Source: Thermococcus sp.
GTDB taxonomy: Archaea; Methanobacteriota_B; Thermococci; Thermococcales; Thermococcaceae
DNA length: 64,000 bases
Assembly (NCBI GenBank): GCA_027075325.1
Contig: JALTBN010000026.1
Coordinates: 54,068 to 118,067, forward strand
Direction: 5' to 3'
Part shown: in pieces, positions 52,456 through 62,192 of the stretch
Numbering within the stretch: position 1 is the first letter of the stretch
How the letters are laid out: each line of letters begins with the position of its first letter
Position numbers and translations under genes: made by a program
Notes under the pieces: model-generated
The model's input: the letters and a program-made list of their open reading frames with translations, nothing else
Told to the model about the DNA's origin: nothing
Database searches by the model: none

Positions 52456-52580
52456 AAGGAACTCCTGAGAAAAGAGAATACTGGGAGAACTCAACTAAAT
52501 TGCGCCAGTTGGATAAGAAATCCGCCTTCAATTTAGCATCCTAAAAACAGTAAACAATTTTCCGTCAGCGCTTCGTGGAA
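52456..52580. repeat. Intergenic imperfect repeat, copy 1
   Basis: Contains in order GAGAA...GGAGAACTCAA, GCCAGTT, AATCC.CCTT, CCTAAAAACAG, CAATTTTCCGTCAGCGCTT and ends in a small hairpin (CGCTT...AAGCG). The same ordered blocks recur in copy 2 about 285 bases downstream. The interval between tRNA-Gln and tRNA-Arg has no protein gene. Possible decayed mobile element or structured RNA. Confidence 0.4.
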
Positions 52581-52715
52581 AGCGAAGTGTTTCATCAAAG
52601 TTCGCGGTTCTTCTCAAGTTTTGCCAGTTTGAGTGGATTCCATTAAAAAATGCCAAAGTGAATCCTGAATTCCACCCTTGTTAACTCGTGTTTTGGCAAG
52701 AGTTCAACTTTAACC

Positions 52716-52732
52716 GACGCCCGAAGGGCGTC
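52716..52732. repeat. Perfect hairpin GACGCCC-GAA-GGGCGTC
   Basis: Seven-base GC-rich arms around a GAA triloop, between the two copies of the intergenic repeat. Could be a transcription-stop or RNA stem; no adjacent ORF explains it. Confidence 0.4.
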
Positions 52733-52737
52733 AAAGG

Positions 52738-52870
52738 AGAGGAACTCCTTGGAGAAGAACATCAATGAGAGAATTCAAACATAAAATTTGCCAGTTAGGT
52801 GTAAAGGGGAATCCTTCGTTAATTCAGCAGTCTAAAAACAGTCGGCAATTTTCCGCCAGCGCTTGCTCTG
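52738..52870. repeat. Intergenic imperfect repeat, copy 2
   Basis: Ordered blocks GAGGAACTCC, GAGAATTCAAAC, TGCCAGTT, GAATCCTTCG, TCTAAAAACAGTCGGCAATT and TTCCGCCAGCGCTTG match copy 1. It ends in a hairpin (CCAGC-GCTTGC-TCT-GCAAG-GGCTGCTGG) that runs into the CCA end of tRNA-Arg. Confidence 0.4.
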
Positions 52871-52880
52871 CAAGGGCTGC

Positions 52881-52956
52881 TGGCGGGCCCGGCGGGATTC
52901 GAACCCGCGGGAACCGGCTCCGAAGGCCGGCGCCATATCCCCTAGGCCACGGGCCC
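52881..52956 (-). tRNA. tRNA-Arg (anticodon TCG)
   Basis: Minus strand: acceptor GGGCCCG/CGGGCCC, discriminator G and encoded CCA; anticodon stem CCGGC/GCCGG around loop CTTCGGA (anticodon TCG); T loop GGTTCGAATCC. 76 bases. A TTTATTTT box at about 52982-52989 gives a suitable promoter between it and dcd. Confidence 0.95.
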
Positions 52957-53004
52957 TTCGGAACCGTTTTAAGTTGGGACAAAATAAACCTTGCGGTGGT
53001 TGAA

Positions 53005-53484
53005 ATGCTGCTGCCGGACTGGAAGATCAGGGAGGAGATTCTAATAGAGCCCTTCTCCGAGGAATCGCTTCAACCCGCTGGTTACGACCTCCGGGTTGGT
53101 GTGGAGACCTATGTCAACGAGAGGTTAATAGACGTCGAGGGAGAGGGTGAGCTCATAGTCCCCCCCAAAACCCACGCACTCGTCCTGACCCTGGAGAGGG
53201 TGAAGCTCCCGGACGACGTAATGGGCGACATGAAAATCAGGAGCAGTCTTGCCAGGGAAGGATTACTGGGGTCGTTCGCGTGGGTTGACCCCGGATGGGA
53301 CGGAAACCTGACCCTTATGCTGTTCAACGCATCTAATGAGCCCATCAAACTTGAGTACGGGGAGAGGTTTGTCCAGATAGCGTTTATAAGGCTGGAAGGA
53401 CCTGCGAAGAATCCGTATCGCGGAAACTATCAGGGAAGCAGGAGAATAGCGCTCTCAAAGAGAAAACGGGGCAACAGACGTTGA
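53005..53484 (+). CDS. dcd: dCTP deaminase
   Basis: 159 residues from ATG 53005 (GGTGGTTGAA before it). A longer frame from 52765 runs through tRNA-Arg and is rejected. Motifs: ESLQPAGYDLRVG, the catalytic segment RSSLAREGLLGSFAWVDPGW and the glutamine/tyrosine-rich nucleotide-binding end IRLEGPAKNPYRGNYQGS. Converts dCTP to dUTP (the family includes bifunctional dUTP-forming enzymes). Confidence 0.93.
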   Translation: MLLPDWKIREEILIEPFSEESLQPAGYDLRVGVETYVNERLIDVEGEGELIVPPKTHALVLTLERVKLPDDVMGDMKIRSSLAREGLLGSFAWVDPGWDGNLTLMLFNASNEPIKLEYGERFVQIAFIRLEGPAKNPYRGNYQGSRRIALSKRKRGNRR

Positions 53485-53551
53485 TTGAATTTTATAATTT
53501 TAGCCATCAAAGCCAGGAATCAACGGGGAATTAAATAAAAATAGAAGGAGT

Positions 53552-53866
53552 TCAGCCGAAGAGGGCGCCGAGACCGGCGAGAGCCTCTTCCTCTTTCTCC
53601 TCTTCTTCCTCTTCTTCCTCTTCCTCAGCAGCCTCAGCCGGGGCCTCGGCAGCCGGAGCAGCGGCAACGGCGACCGGGGCGGCAACCGGCATGGCGGCCT
53701 TCTCAATGACCTCGTCGATGTTGACACCTTCGAGGGCGGCAACGAGGGCCTTTATCCTGGCCTCGTCGGCGCCAACGCCGGCGGCCTCAAGGACCTTCTT
53801 AAGGTTCTCCTCGGTTATCTCCTTACCAGCGGCGTGGAGCAGCAGAGCGGCATACACATACTCCAT
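53552..53866 (-). CDS. rpl12: Ribosomal stalk protein P1 (L12)
   Basis: 104 residues, ATG 53866 after [33 protein letters not shown], Ala-rich hinge, acidic run and the universal stalk end [10 protein letters not shown], shared with P0 upstream, which binds elongation factors. T-rich sequences surround it, consistent with a strongly expressed last gene. Confidence 0.97.
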   Translation of the reverse strand: MEYVYAALLLHAAGKEITEENLKKVLEAAGVGADEARIKALVAALEGVNIDEVIEKAAMPVAAPVAVAAAPAAEAPAEAAEEEEEEEEEEKEEEALAGLGALFG

Positions 53867-53938
53867 TTTTCGCACCTCCAATCATCTTCATTTTTTCATC
53901 CATTTCACACGATTCGTCAGGATACGAGGGAAACGAAA

Positions 53939-54949
53939 TCAGCCGAAGAGTGCGCCCAGTCCTGCGAGCGCATCCTCCTCGGATGCTTCCTCTTCTTCCT
54001 CCTCTTCCTCAACCTTCTCCTCGGCCGGCTGAGGAGCGGCAACTGCCATTTGCGCCTGAGCGTTTAAAAGCTCTTTGGTCTTCTCGTCAAGCAGGTCCTC
54101 AGGCAGGTTCTGTGCTATGAGCAAGAGCGCACGTATGGCCCTGCCAAAGACGTCCTCGACTGTCTCCTTGGTGACGTAGCCAGCCTCGACTGCAACGTTC
54201 TTCGCTCCAAGGAACGCCTTCTGGATGATTGCCTCGATGGTCTGGCTCGTCGGGTAGGCGGTGTTGACGGACAGGTTGAACGCGTGCATGTAAGCCTGCT
54301 GGAGCATGTTGATGTATGTCTCCTCGTCTATGGCCAGAACGTCCGGTGTGTATACGAGCCCGTCCTCGTAGGCCGCGAGCAGACTTAGACCGACCTCAAG
54401 GGGCTCGACTCCGAGCGCGTTCAGGATTCTGGCCATCTGGTCGGTTATGACCTCACCGGCCTTGAGGGCGGTGTAGTCCTTCTGTATGCTGACCTTACCC
54501 TTCTCAATCCTCGCAGGGATTCCAAGGGCCTGCATCTCACCAACGAGCGGGCCCGGGGCGAGTGAGGTTGGTCCGGCCGGGATCACAACGTCGTGGGGGA
54601 CGGCCGCACCCGCCTTTGCAGGGGCAGGGGTCTTGCTCTGCTCAAGGAGTTTGTAGAGCTTGAACGGGTTCATGTCGGTGGCGAGGATTCCGGCTCCGCC
54701 CTGGATGTGGTCGATGAGCTTCTCAAGCTCCGGCTTCCCAAGCTCCTGGGCGGCCCTCCTTATGGCGAGCTCGATGAGGGTGTTCCTGCTGACCCTGAGG
54801 AGTGCGTGCTTCCTGAGCTTATCGCGCATCTTGCTGAGCGGGTACGCCGGAACACCGGCCACATCGACGAGGGCTATCACTGGATACTTCTTGATAAGCT
54901 CGGTGAGCTCTTCAACTTCCTTCTTCTTCCACTCGGCTACGTGGGCCAT
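53939..54949 (-). CDS. rpl10: Ribosomal stalk base protein P0 (L10)
   Basis: 336 residues, ATG 54949 after [45 protein letters not shown], extended archaeal insert and C-terminal P1-binding helices, ending [12 protein letters not shown]. Five bases from the rpl1 stop. Confidence 0.97.
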   Translation of the reverse strand: MAHVAEWKKKEVEELTELIKKYPVIALVDVAGVPAYPLSKMRDKLRKHALLRVSRNTLIELAIRRAAQELGKPELEKLIDHIQGGAGILATDMNPFKLYKLLEQSKTPAPAKAGAAVPHDVVIPAGPTSLAPGPLVGEMQALGIPARIEKGKVSIQKDYTALKAGEVITDQMARILNALGVEPLEVGLSLLAAYEDGLVYTPDVLAIDEETYINMLQQAYMHAFNLSVNTAYPTSQTIEAIIQKAFLGAKNVAVEAGYVTKETVEDVFGRAIRALLLIAQNLPEDLLDEKTKELLNAQAQMAVAAPQPAEEKVEEEEEEEEASEEDALAGLGALFG

Positions 54950-54954
54950 CTCCC

Positions 54955-55611
54955 TCACCTCTCCATCTTAACGGCCGGTCCCATGGTGGTTTTGACGTAC
55001 ACTGAGCGAACCTGGTTCTCGCCGCGCTCAAGCTTTCCTATGATAGCGTTGAGAACCGCTTCAGCGTTCTCCGCGAGCTTCTCGTCGTCCATATCCTCAG
55101 TGCCTATCCTGGTGTGGATAACCGGGTTGTTCTTGAGCTGTATCCTGACGGTCCTCTTGAGCCTCTCAACTATCGGTTCAAGGTTGGTCATGGTCGGCGG
55201 TATGACCTGCGGCATCTTGTTCCTTGGACCTAGGTACCTACCTAAGTACTTACCTATCTTCGGCATCAGTGGGGCCGCTGCAATGAAGAAATCGTAGTTT
55301 TTCGCCAGCTTCCTTGCCTGCCGTGGGCTCTTCGCGAGCTCTTCAAGCTGCTCCCCACTAATCACATCAAGCCCGAGCTTTTTAGCCGCCTCTGCGACGG
55401 CACCATCAGCGATGACCGCGATTTTGGGCTCCTTCCCACGACCGTGGGGCAGCACAACCTCAAGCTTGAACCTGTTCTCAGGCTTCTTCAGGTCTATATC
55501 CTTGAGGTTGACTGCCATCTCGACGGTCTGTGTGAAGTGACGCGGCTTTTCCCCAGCTCGGGCCTTCGCCTCCTTCACCGCTTCCACGATTTTCTGCCTG
55601 TCGAAGGCCAC
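54955..55611 (-). CDS. rpl1: Ribosomal protein uL1
   Basis: 218 residues with a GTG start at 55611 (GGAGGGCTGTAAA before it). [56 protein letters not shown]. In methanogens L1 represses its own mRNA by binding the leader; the ~50-base leader here is a candidate but no clear L1 site was seen. Confidence 0.97.
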   Translation of the reverse strand: MAFDRQKIVEAVKEAKARAGEKPRHFTQTVEMAVNLKDIDLKKPENRFKLEVVLPHGRGKEPKIAVIADGAVAEAAKKLGLDVISGEQLEELAKSPRQARKLAKNYDFFIAAAPLMPKIGKYLGRYLGPRNKMPQVIPPTMTNLEPIVERLKRTVRIQLKNNPVIHTRIGTEDMDDEKLAENAEAVLNAIIGKLERGENQVRSVYVKTTMGPAVKMER

Positions 55612-55685
55612 TTTACAGCCCTCCTTTTTCGTTCATCTGATTTTAACAAGCCAGTCTAAGAATCAAAGATGCGTAAAAGAAGGTC

Positions 55686-55694
55686 TTTTTAAAC
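55686..55694 (-). promoter_or_regulatory. TATA-like box upstream of rpl1
   Basis: On the minus strand GTTTAAAAAG, with start expected near 55660 and a leader of about 50 bases to the GTG of rpl1. It suggests that rpl1-rpl10-rpl12 can be transcribed separately from rpl11. Confidence 0.45.
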
Positions 55695-55725
55695 TTTTCC
55701 CCAAATTCGGGAAGGAAAAGAGGCC

Positions 55726-56223
55726 TCACTCGGCCTCCCCAGCCTTCGCAAAAAGCTCGTCGTAAGCTCCTTCATCGATCTCCTTCTGGACTTCCCTAGG
55801 ATCCTTGCCCTCGACTGTGACACCGAGGCTGAGAGCGGTGCCGATGACCTCCTTCGAAGCGGCTTTGATATCCGGGGCAAGCATCTGGTCGATCTTTGCC
55901 TTGGCGATCCTTATAACCGCGTCCATGGTGAGGTCACCAACAGCCGTATGACCGGCCTCGCTGGAGCCCTTGGCAATGCCGAGCTCCTTCTTTATGAGCT
56001 GGCTGACCGGAGGGATGCCAACCTCGATCTCGAAGGTCTTCTTTTTGGGGTCCGTGACGATGATCTTGACGGGAACCTGCATCCCTTCGAAGTCCTTGGT
56101 TGCCTTGTTGATCTCATCAACGACCTGTTTAACGTTGAGCCCAAGGGGACCAATGGCCGGACCGAGCGGGGGTCCGGGTGAAGCTTTTCCTCCCTCAACG
56201 AGCACTTCAACGACCTGAGCCAT
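55726..56223 (-). CDS. rpl11: Ribosomal protein uL11
   Basis: 165 residues, ATG 56223 after [70 protein letters not shown]. Normal length; acidic end. Confidence 0.97.
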   Translation of the reverse strand: MAQVVEVLVEGGKASPGPPLGPAIGPLGLNVKQVVDEINKATKDFEGMQVPVKIIVTDPKKKTFEIEVGIPPVSQLIKKELGIAKGSSEAGHTAVGDLTMDAVIRIAKAKIDQMLAPDIKAASKEVIGTALSLGVTVEGKDPREVQKEIDEGAYDELFAKAGEAE

Positions 56224-56263
56224 TTTTCTCACCTCTCAAACTGACGCTTATTGAGCAGACCTT

Positions 56264-56722
56264 TCACTCCTTCTGATGTTTGCTTATAAGTCTAACGTAT
56301 TCGCCCCTGACGGTAACAGGTATCGGAACGATGGCACCTATGAGCTCGACGACTATCTCGTCCTTGGCCTCGTCAACCCTGATGACCTTGGCTTTCTCCC
56401 CCTTGAACGGACCGGAGATAAGCTCAACGATGTCACCGGGCTCGAAGCCGCTCACAGCAGGCTTCTCCTCAAGGAAGTGCTCTATCTCTTCAAAGCGAAC
56501 CTCCCCTGGAAGGGTGCCCTTAGCGTGCTTTATTCCTTTAATAGCCTCGTCAACAGCGCTCTTACTGGGAGCTTCAACGAATATGTATCCCTTAACCTTG
56601 GAAGGAGCGAGTATGGCATAGAGAGGAAGGTTGTAAGTGTTAACCTTGCTGTATATCAGCTTGGCAGTGGTTTCCTCCTGCCCCACTGTGACCCTGACCG
56701 TGAAGATTCTGCTCTCACCCAT
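56264..56722 (-). CDS. spt5: Transcription elongation factor Spt5 (NusG)
   Basis: 152 residues; ATG 56722 after GGTTGAT. NGN domain ([39 protein letters not shown]) and one KOW domain ([20 protein letters not shown]). Works with Spt4 (40184) on RNA polymerase. Confidence 0.95.
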   Translation of the reverse strand: MGESRIFTVRVTVGQEETTAKLIYSKVNTYNLPLYAILAPSKVKGYIFVEAPSKSAVDEAIKGIKHAKGTLPGEVRFEEIEHFLEEKPAVSGFEPGDIVELISGPFKGEKAKVIRVDEAKDEIVVELIGAIVPIPVTVRGEYVRLISKHQKE

Positions 56723-56736
56723 GTTATCAACCCCGT

Positions 56737-56931
56737 TCACAGGCCGGAGCCCGTGATTAGATAACCCAGGATTGTTATCAGGAGACCGATGGTACCGATA
56801 ACGATCATCCCTATTCCGGTTATCTTCGTGGCCATCTTGTACTCCTTCCAGCTTGGTTTCCTCGTGACCATGAGAACCCTTCTGGATTCTGCAAGGAAGT
56901 TCCTGATCTTCTCCCCCATACTCTCGGCCAT
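56737..56931 (-). CDS. secE: Preprotein translocase subunit SecE
   Basis: 64 residues from ATG 56931 (GAGGTGTTTGAC before it). Amphipathic helix [20 protein letters not shown] with the conserved KPSW.EY, then one membrane helix ([20 protein letters not shown]). The usual secE-spt5 pair. Confidence 0.93.
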   Translation of the reverse strand: MAESMGEKIRNFLAESRRVLMVTRKPSWKEYKMATKITGIGMIVIGTIGLLITILGYLITGSGL

Positions 56932-57019
56932 GTCAAACACCTCACAGCTTTGCATTAACGTAACATAAATGACCTATGGGTAAAGTCAGAAAGTCAAATA
57001 AAAAGATAACGGTTGAATA

Positions 57020-58150
57020 TCAGAATTCCTCAACGCCGAGTTTGATCACCCTGCGCTCCTCACCTTCATACGGAGAGGTCTCCTCCTCAGCAACAGCGTA
57101 CGGTGAGCTGACACCGGTGACAACGAGAAGGATCCTTATCATCTTCTCAAGTTCCTCATCGAGCTGGATGCCCCAGATAACCTGAGCCTCCGGGTCGAGC
57201 TTGCTGGTTACGAGTTCTATTATCTGCTGGGCTTCTTCGAGCTTGACGTCGCTTCCGCTGATGCTTATGAGTGCGCCCTTAGCGCCGCTGATGTCAACGT
57301 CAAGGAGCGGGCTGTTAAGGGCCTGCTGGGCAGCTTCCAGAGCCCTCTTCTCACTGTCACTCTCACCGATGCCGATCATGGCGACGCCGCCGTCCTTCAT
57401 AACGGCCCTTACATCGTTGAAGTCGAGGTTGACGAGGCCCGGCTTGGTTATGAGCTCGGTTATTCCCTTGACCGCCTGGACGAGTATCTCATCGGACACC
57501 TTAAAAGCCATGTGTATCGGCAGGTTGGGGGCAACTTCCATCAGCTTGTCGTTCGGGATGACTATAACCGTGTCGCTTGCTTTTCTCAACCGCTCAAGGC
57601 CGTACTCAGCGTTCTTGATGCGCCTTATTCCCTCAACCGTGAACGGGAGCGTAACGACTGATACCGTTAAGGCACCCATCTTCTTGGCCATTTCAGCGAT
57701 AACCGGGGCGGCTCCAGTCCCGGTTCCACCGCCGAGACCGCATGTTACGAAGATCATGTCGGCGCCTTCTATAGCTTCCCGGATTTCCCTCTCGCTTTCT
57801 TTGGCAGCTTCTTCTCCAACCTTCGGGTTGTTGCCCGCACCAAGGCCCCTGGTAAGTTCCTTACCGAGGAGTATCTTCTTGTGGGCCTTTATCTTGAGAA
57901 GGTCCTGAGCATCGGTATTGGCGGCTATTATCTTGGCCCCCTGGATTCCAACCTGCATCATCCTGTTTATGGTGTTGCAGCCGGCACCTCCAACACCAAC
58001 AACGTATATCTTCGCCTGAATCTGCTCCAGAAGCTTCTTGAGCTCCTCATCAATGTCGCTCTGACCCACGGGCTGGGCCGCAGGAGCGTTGCTCGTTCCA
58101 GCGGGAACTGAAGCGGCCTTGTTCATAGCATCTTCAACCAGTTTCAACAT
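57020..58150 (-). CDS. ftsZ: Cell division GTPase FtsZ
   Basis: 376 residues from ATG 58150 behind GGAGGGTCGGAAG; the open frame extends upstream but through the promoter. GTP-binding [13 protein letters not shown], tubulin signature [19 protein letters not shown]7-loop [13 protein letters not shown]. The ~40-residue N-terminal extension and acidic C-terminal tail are typical of Thermococcales FtsZ1. Its presence shows that division here is FtsZ-based, so the ESCRT-like locus must do something else. Confidence 0.96.
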   Translation of the reverse strand: MLKLVEDAMNKAASVPAGTSNAPAAQPVGQSDIDEELKKLLEQIQAKIYVVGVGGAGCNTINRMMQVGIQGAKIIAANTDAQDLLKIKAHKKILLGKELTRGLGAGNNPKVGEEAAKESEREIREAIEGADMIFVTCGLGGGTGTGAAPVIAEMAKKMGALTVSVVTLPFTVEGIRRIKNAEYGLERLRKASDTVIVIPNDKLMEVAPNLPIHMAFKVSDEILVQAVKGITELITKPGLVNLDFNDVRAVMKDGGVAMIGIGESDSEKRALEAAQQALNSPLLDVDISGAKGALISISGSDVKLEEAQQIIELVTSKLDPEAQVIWGIQLDEELEKMIRILLVVTGVSSPYAVAEEETSPYEGEERRVIKLGVEEF

Positions 58151-58203
58151 CTTCCGACCCTCCGGGTGTAATTTAACACCTGCAACCAAATGCAGGTTCA
58201 AAG

Positions 58204-58211
58204 TATATAAA
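58204..58211 (-). promoter_or_regulatory. TATA box of ftsZ
   Basis: TTTATATA on the minus strand, about 54-61 bases upstream of the ftsZ start, probably also driving secE and spt5. Confidence 0.55.
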
Positions 58212-58280
58212 GTTAGCCAATCAACCCCCCAATGATGGGTTATATTGACGTCGAACGCTTTAAACCTTTCGTCATGACCT

Positions 58281-59108
58281 TCAGTCCTTAATAAACTCCA
58301 ACCCCAGCCTTTCGGCCAAACTCCTGGCAAGCTGTCTTGTTTCGCCCCTGCTTCCCTTCCAGTCGGTGTAGATAACATCAACCCCGCCGACAGTTCTTTC
58401 AATGGCTTTTAGGAGCATTTCTTCACCCACCGGCTGGGCGTACTTGGGGAGGATGTGACCGAACGCCAGATCAGTCTCAAGGGCGGTGGCGGTCTCCTTC
58501 TGGGCGTAGTGCCCGCCCCCTATACCAAGGGCAGTCCTGAACTTCCCGCGGGGCACCCTATTGAAGTTCTCAAGGACGTATACGATGGCTTCAGCCAGTA
58601 TCTCCCCTGCTCTATCGTTTACCCATTCCTCCTCGCTTGAGCCTATCTCAATGAAAAAGCTTGGAACATCAAGCTCGCTCGGTCCGTGATGGGTTGCCTC
58701 GTAACAAACGGTCCATCCAAGGTCATTGAGCTCGCTGAGCTTGGTTAGGGCAAGTTTCATTGCAATAGGGTGCGCAACGGCCAGACTACCGTCCTTTCCG
58801 CCGTACATGGCCTCTCCCCAGTTGCCCGTGACGTGTGTGGTCAGCGCCGGGAGCTTCTGCTTGCTCGAATGCCTGGAAGCAAAGGCAATGATTTCCGGTT
58901 TTAGCCCAAGCTGTCGCTCTATTGAAGCGTCCAGGCCATCGTAGTATATCATCTCCTCGTTGGTCGTCAGTATGAGCGTATCCCCATTTTTAAACACGGG
59001 GTTCCCGTCAAAGAGTTCCCCAGTCTCATTAAAACCAAAGTTCTCGATCAGCTTCTCCATTATGTTCATTGACGCAGGGTCAACCTTCGTGGTCATTACA
59101 ACCTTCAT
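58281..59108 (-). CDS. dtdA: D-aminoacyl-tRNA deacylase (archaeal type)
   Basis: 275 residues, ATG 59108 after GGAGGTGCTTCT. Archaeal/plant DTD2 (GEK1) family: [62 protein letters not shown]. Removes D-amino acids mischarged on tRNA. Twelve bases from the PhoU-type gene, so likely one transcript. Confidence 0.93.
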   Translation of the reverse strand: MKVVMTTKVDPASMNIMEKLIENFGFNETGELFDGNPVFKNGDTLILTTNEEMIYYDGLDASIERQLGLKPEIIAFASRHSSKQKLPALTTHVTGNWGEAMYGGKDGSLAVAHPIAMKLALTKLSELNDLGWTVCYEATHHGPSELDVPSFFIEIGSSEEEWVNDRAGEILAEAIVYVLENFNRVPRGKFRTALGIGGGHYAQKETATALETDLAFGHILPKYAQPVGEEMLLKAIERTVGGVDVIYTDWKGSRGETRQLARSLAERLGLEFIKD

Positions 59109-59120
59109 AGAAGCACCTCC

Positions 59121-60032
59121 TCAACCTATCGCCATGTTTATTATCGTCTCTCCAATGTTCTCCAGGTACTCCAGGATTCTGCGGTAGCTTTCCTTGGCGA
59201 CCGACTCCTTGGAGTCTATCTCACCGATGAGCCCACCGAGTTCAAGCATTAGGTGGTCTATCTTCTTAAGATCCCTGTCCTCCACACGATCCATAACCTC
59301 AACGAAGAGGTTTTTAAGCCGCTTGAAGTCAAGGCGCTCGGGATTGCCAGCTATGCGGATGAGATGATCGCCTATGCGTTCAACGTTGCGGACAACGAAT
59401 AGAATTCCTATCATGTCAAAGCTCCGTCTTATAATGCCGCTCTCCTCCCCAAGGGCCCTCTGGCTCATCAGCCTGCTGACGGTCCTGATCACAAGGAAGT
59501 AGAATCTGTCAAGCTCATTCTCAAGGTCGTTTATGTCCCTGAGTATTTCCTCATCGGGGGTTACCACGAGGAGTTCGAGGTCACCTATCATGGAAAGGAC
59601 TATTGAGCGTATCCTGCGGAGTATCTCGGAGAGGTTAACCTCCTCCTCATCCAGCAGGCTCTTCGCTATGATCCTCTGGGGTTCATCGAGGATTATCTCA
59701 ACGCCGGGGAGACTCTGGAGAACCTTCCTGAGCTTGACCTTGTAGAAGGGCATCTCCTCTGAAAAGATCACCTCAAGGGTGTCGTACCCCTGGATGTACG
59801 CGGAGATAACCAGCCTGACTGCCATGTCGGGGGAAAATTCTCTGGATACCGTCAGGACTTTCTTTTCGCTGACTTCTCTGGGTTTCCGGGGGAAAATCGT
59901 TATGCTTCCATCGGGGTTTATGTTTAGCGGCACCGTGTCACCCTGCTTGAGCTCGTTCTCCACGACCCATGCTTTCGGGAGAGAAATTATATATGAGCTC
60001 CTGCCGGTAAACTGTATCTTTCGGAACTCCAT
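59121..60032 (-). CDS. PhoU-domain regulator with SpoVT/AbrB N-terminus
   Basis: 303 residues from ATG 60032 (CGGTGCTCTGAT before it). Residues 1-48: swapped-hairpin DNA-binding domain (FRKIQFTGRSSYIISLPKAW). Residues about 60-130: connecting domain; about 130-303: two three-helix PhoU bundles (IRSIVLSMIGDLELLV, VERIGDHLIRIAGNPE). Archaeal PhoU-like regulators of this build are linked to phosphate or metal uptake. A palindrome covers its own transcription start (next entry), suggesting autoregulation. Confidence 0.88.
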   Translation of the reverse strand: MEFRKIQFTGRSSYIISLPKAWVVENELKQGDTVPLNINPDGSITIFPRKPREVSEKKVLTVSREFSPDMAVRLVISAYIQGYDTLEVIFSEEMPFYKVKLRKVLQSLPGVEIILDEPQRIIAKSLLDEEEVNLSEILRRIRSIVLSMIGDLELLVVTPDEEILRDINDLENELDRFYFLVIRTVSRLMSQRALGEESGIIRRSFDMIGILFVVRNVERIGDHLIRIAGNPERLDFKRLKNLFVEVMDRVEDRDLKKIDHLMLELGGLIGEIDSKESVAKESYRRILEYLENIGETIINMAIG

Positions 60033-60043
60033 ATCAGAGCACC

Positions 60044-60057
60044 GGGATATATATCCC
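60044..60057. promoter_or_regulatory. Palindromic operator GGGATATATATCCC at the PhoU-type gene
   Basis: A perfect 14-base palindrome 12-25 bases upstream of the start codon, just downstream of a TATA-like TTTAAAATC (about 60062-60070). Position across the expected transcription start fits a repressor site, most simply for the gene's own AbrB-type N-terminal domain. Confidence 0.5.
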
Positions 60058-60160
60058 AAAGTGATTTTAAAGGGTTTCTATAAACCGAGGGATACAAAGG
60101 CAGATACTCCAAAAAGAGGCCGAGAATCAAAAACTAAATTAGGAGGAAAACAAAAGCATG

Positions 60161-62113
60161 TCAGCCCGTACTGCCCGCAACCTGACAAACGGTCGAGTTT
60201 GCCTGCAGGCCGAACGCCTCCGGGTGCAGGAAGCGGGCCATCTCATCCACAGCCTCAACAATCCTTGGACTCGGTCTCTCGTAGGGGTTGGCATTGCTGG
60301 CCGTGTAAATCCTCCCCGTCTGAACCGCCGTTGTTGAGGAGAACGGCCCGCTGCAGAGCTGGGATGCGTTTATGCCTGCCGTGGGGAGGAGCACTATAAC
60401 CTCAGGATCCCTCGCGAGAACCTGCTCGTCACTCGGCTTGCCCCACCCGCTGATGTCATCGAAGATGTTCTTCCCTCCCGCAATTTTGATGATGTCGTTG
60501 ACGAAGGTATCCTTTCCAGCGGTCCAGTACTCGCCCCCATATGCGCTGAGGATGAAGAAGACCCTCGGCCTCGTGAGGTTGGCGACCCTGGACTCAACGT
60601 AGGAGATTTCCCCTCTCATCTCGCCGATGACGAGGTCGGCCTGCTCCTTTCTGTTGGTTATTTCACCGAGGAGCTCAACCTGGCGGTAGATTCCGTCGAC
60701 GTCCTTCGGGGCCACAATGATGACGGGGGCTATCCTTTCAAGCTGATCCAGAATGGACATTGAAAAGTCGTCCGCTATTATGAGGTCCGGGGAGAGGTTG
60801 GCAATGAGCTCAAGGTTGGCGTACTTACCGTAACCTCCAACGCGGGTTATGTTGTTCACCGCAGCCGGCCAGTCAGCGTAGTCAGTAACACCAACGAGCT
60901 TGTCCCCGGCTCCGATGTAGAATAGGGTCTCAGTTATGCTCGGCGCGAGTGAGACTATCCTACTGGGCTCTCTCTGGATGGTAACGGTCCTGTTCTCAAA
61001 GTCCTTCACCGTGATGGGATATTTCTCTGTGAAAGCATCCGGATGCAGAAGCTTCGCAAGGGTCTCAAGACCAAGGATGAGCCTCGGACTGGGGTGTATC
61101 AGGTCGTTCTCGTTCTCAATCATGTAAACCTTACCATTCGCAGCAGCGTTTGTCCCTGCGAACTCTTTGAAGGCATCCTCAACACCCATCCCGCAGTGGG
61201 GGGTGAGAATTATAACATCGGGGTCCCTGGCGATAACCTGCTCTTCGCTCACGGAGGGCCAGCCCCGGGTGTCGTTGAAGACGTTGACCCCCCCGGCGAG
61301 GGAGATGAGGGAACTGATAAAGCTGTCGCCGCCGGCCGTCATCAGCGGGCTACCCCAGGTGACGTAGAACACCTTAACCCTGGGCTCGTCCTTCACGGCG
61401 GAGTTTATCCCTTTAATCTTGGCCTGGAATGTGGCAACAACCTCGTCCGCCTTGTCCTCGCGGTTAAAGACATCCCCGAGCAGTTTCAGAACCCTGGAAA
61501 CATCGTCCATTGTGTGGGCGCGGACGACGATTACCGGAGCTATCTTCTCAAGGCTGTCCAGAATGGGCTGGGAGTACGTATCGGCGATTATGAGGTCGGG
61601 GGAGAGATTGGCAATGAGCTCAAGGTTGGCGTACTTACCGTAACCTCCAATCCTCGAAACGTTGGCAACAGCGGGCGGGAAGTCGTCGTAGTCAGTTACT
61701 CCGACGATTCTGTCGAAGAGACCCAAGTAGTAGAGGTCCTCCGTTAGGAATGGAGCAAGGGTAACAACCCTCTCAGGTTCCTTGGTGATTTTGACTGTCC
61801 TGTTGAGGTCGTCCTTTATCGTGATTGGATAGTACGACCGGGTTGAAGAGGTCATTGAAGTCGTGGTGCTCACGGTAGACGAGGAGGTTGTAGCTGGGGA
61901 CGGGGTAGACGTTGAGGCAACCATGCTGGTGGTGCTCGTTGAAGTCTCTTGGGACGCCGTTGCGGTGTGTGAGGTTGCTGAAGAGGTCGTTGAAGGAACG
62001 GGACTGGACGAGGTAGAGCCCTGAGCTGAGGAGCTCCCTCCAATGCATCCCGCCGCGAAAACCGCCCCGAGGAGCAGAATGAAAACCAGCGCGGTAAACG
62101 GAGCCTTCTTCAC
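60161..62113 (-). CDS. Duplicated ABC-type metal/cobalamin-binding lipoprotein
   Basis: 650 residues, GTG start 62113 after GGTGATGAAAC. Lipobox AAGC at residue 20-23, Ser/Thr-rich linker to about 95, then two full TroA/BtuF-type binding domains (about 97-365 and 370-640), each beginning 'YPITVKD..NRTV.I..EP.RIV.LAP' and containing an identical stretch GGYGKYANLELIANLSPDLI. It should bind an iron chelate, cobalamin or haem outside the cell. No permease or ATPase gene is present in the window. Confidence 0.88.
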   Translation of the reverse strand: MKKAPFTALVFILLLGAVFAAGCIGGSSSAQGSTSSSPVPSTTSSATSHTATASQETSTSTTSMVASTSTPSPATTSSSTVSTTTSMTSSTRSYYPITIKDDLNRTVKITKEPERVVTLAPFLTEDLYYLGLFDRIVGVTDYDDFPPAVANVSRIGGYGKYANLELIANLSPDLIIADTYSQPILDSLEKIAPVIVVRAHTMDDVSRVLKLLGDVFNREDKADEVVATFQAKIKGINSAVKDEPRVKVFYVTWGSPLMTAGGDSFISSLISLAGGVNVFNDTRGWPSVSEEQVIARDPDVIILTPHCGMGVEDAFKEFAGTNAAANGKVYMIENENDLIHPSPRLILGLETLAKLLHPDAFTEKYPITVKDFENRTVTIQREPSRIVSLAPSITETLFYIGAGDKLVGVTDYADWPAAVNNITRVGGYGKYANLELIANLSPDLIIADDFSMSILDQLERIAPVIIVAPKDVDGIYRQVELLGEITNRKEQADLVIGEMRGEISYVESRVANLTRPRVFFILSAYGGEYWTAGKDTFVNDIIKIAGGKNIFDDISGWGKPSDEQVLARDPEVIVLLPTAGINASQLCSGPFSSTTAVQTGRIYTASNANPYERPSPRIVEAVDEMARFLHPEAFGLQANSTVCQVAGSTG

Positions 62114-62156
62114 GTTTCATCACCTGGATTATTTGTCCAGTTAGAATGAGCGAAAG

Positions 62157-62166
62157 GGTATAAAAG
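62157..62166 (-). promoter_or_regulatory. TATA box of the binding lipoprotein
   Basis: GTATAAAAGC on the plus strand, GCTTTTATAC on the minus, about 45-50 bases before the GTG start. Confidence 0.5.
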
Positions 62167-62192
62167 CTTGTTGGATAAAGGATCCAGAACTT

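Noticed and set aside
52765..53004. N-terminal extension of dcd
   Set aside because: It would translate tRNA-Arg; the ATG at 53005 has a proper ribosome site and matches the family start.
54593..55297. 234-codon plus-strand ORF across rpl10/rpl1
   Set aside because: Lies opposite two certain ribosomal protein genes and has no initiation site.
58151..58402. N-terminal extension of ftsZ
   Set aside because: Runs through the TATA box; ATG 58150 has GGAGGG at the right distance and gives the usual FtsZ length.
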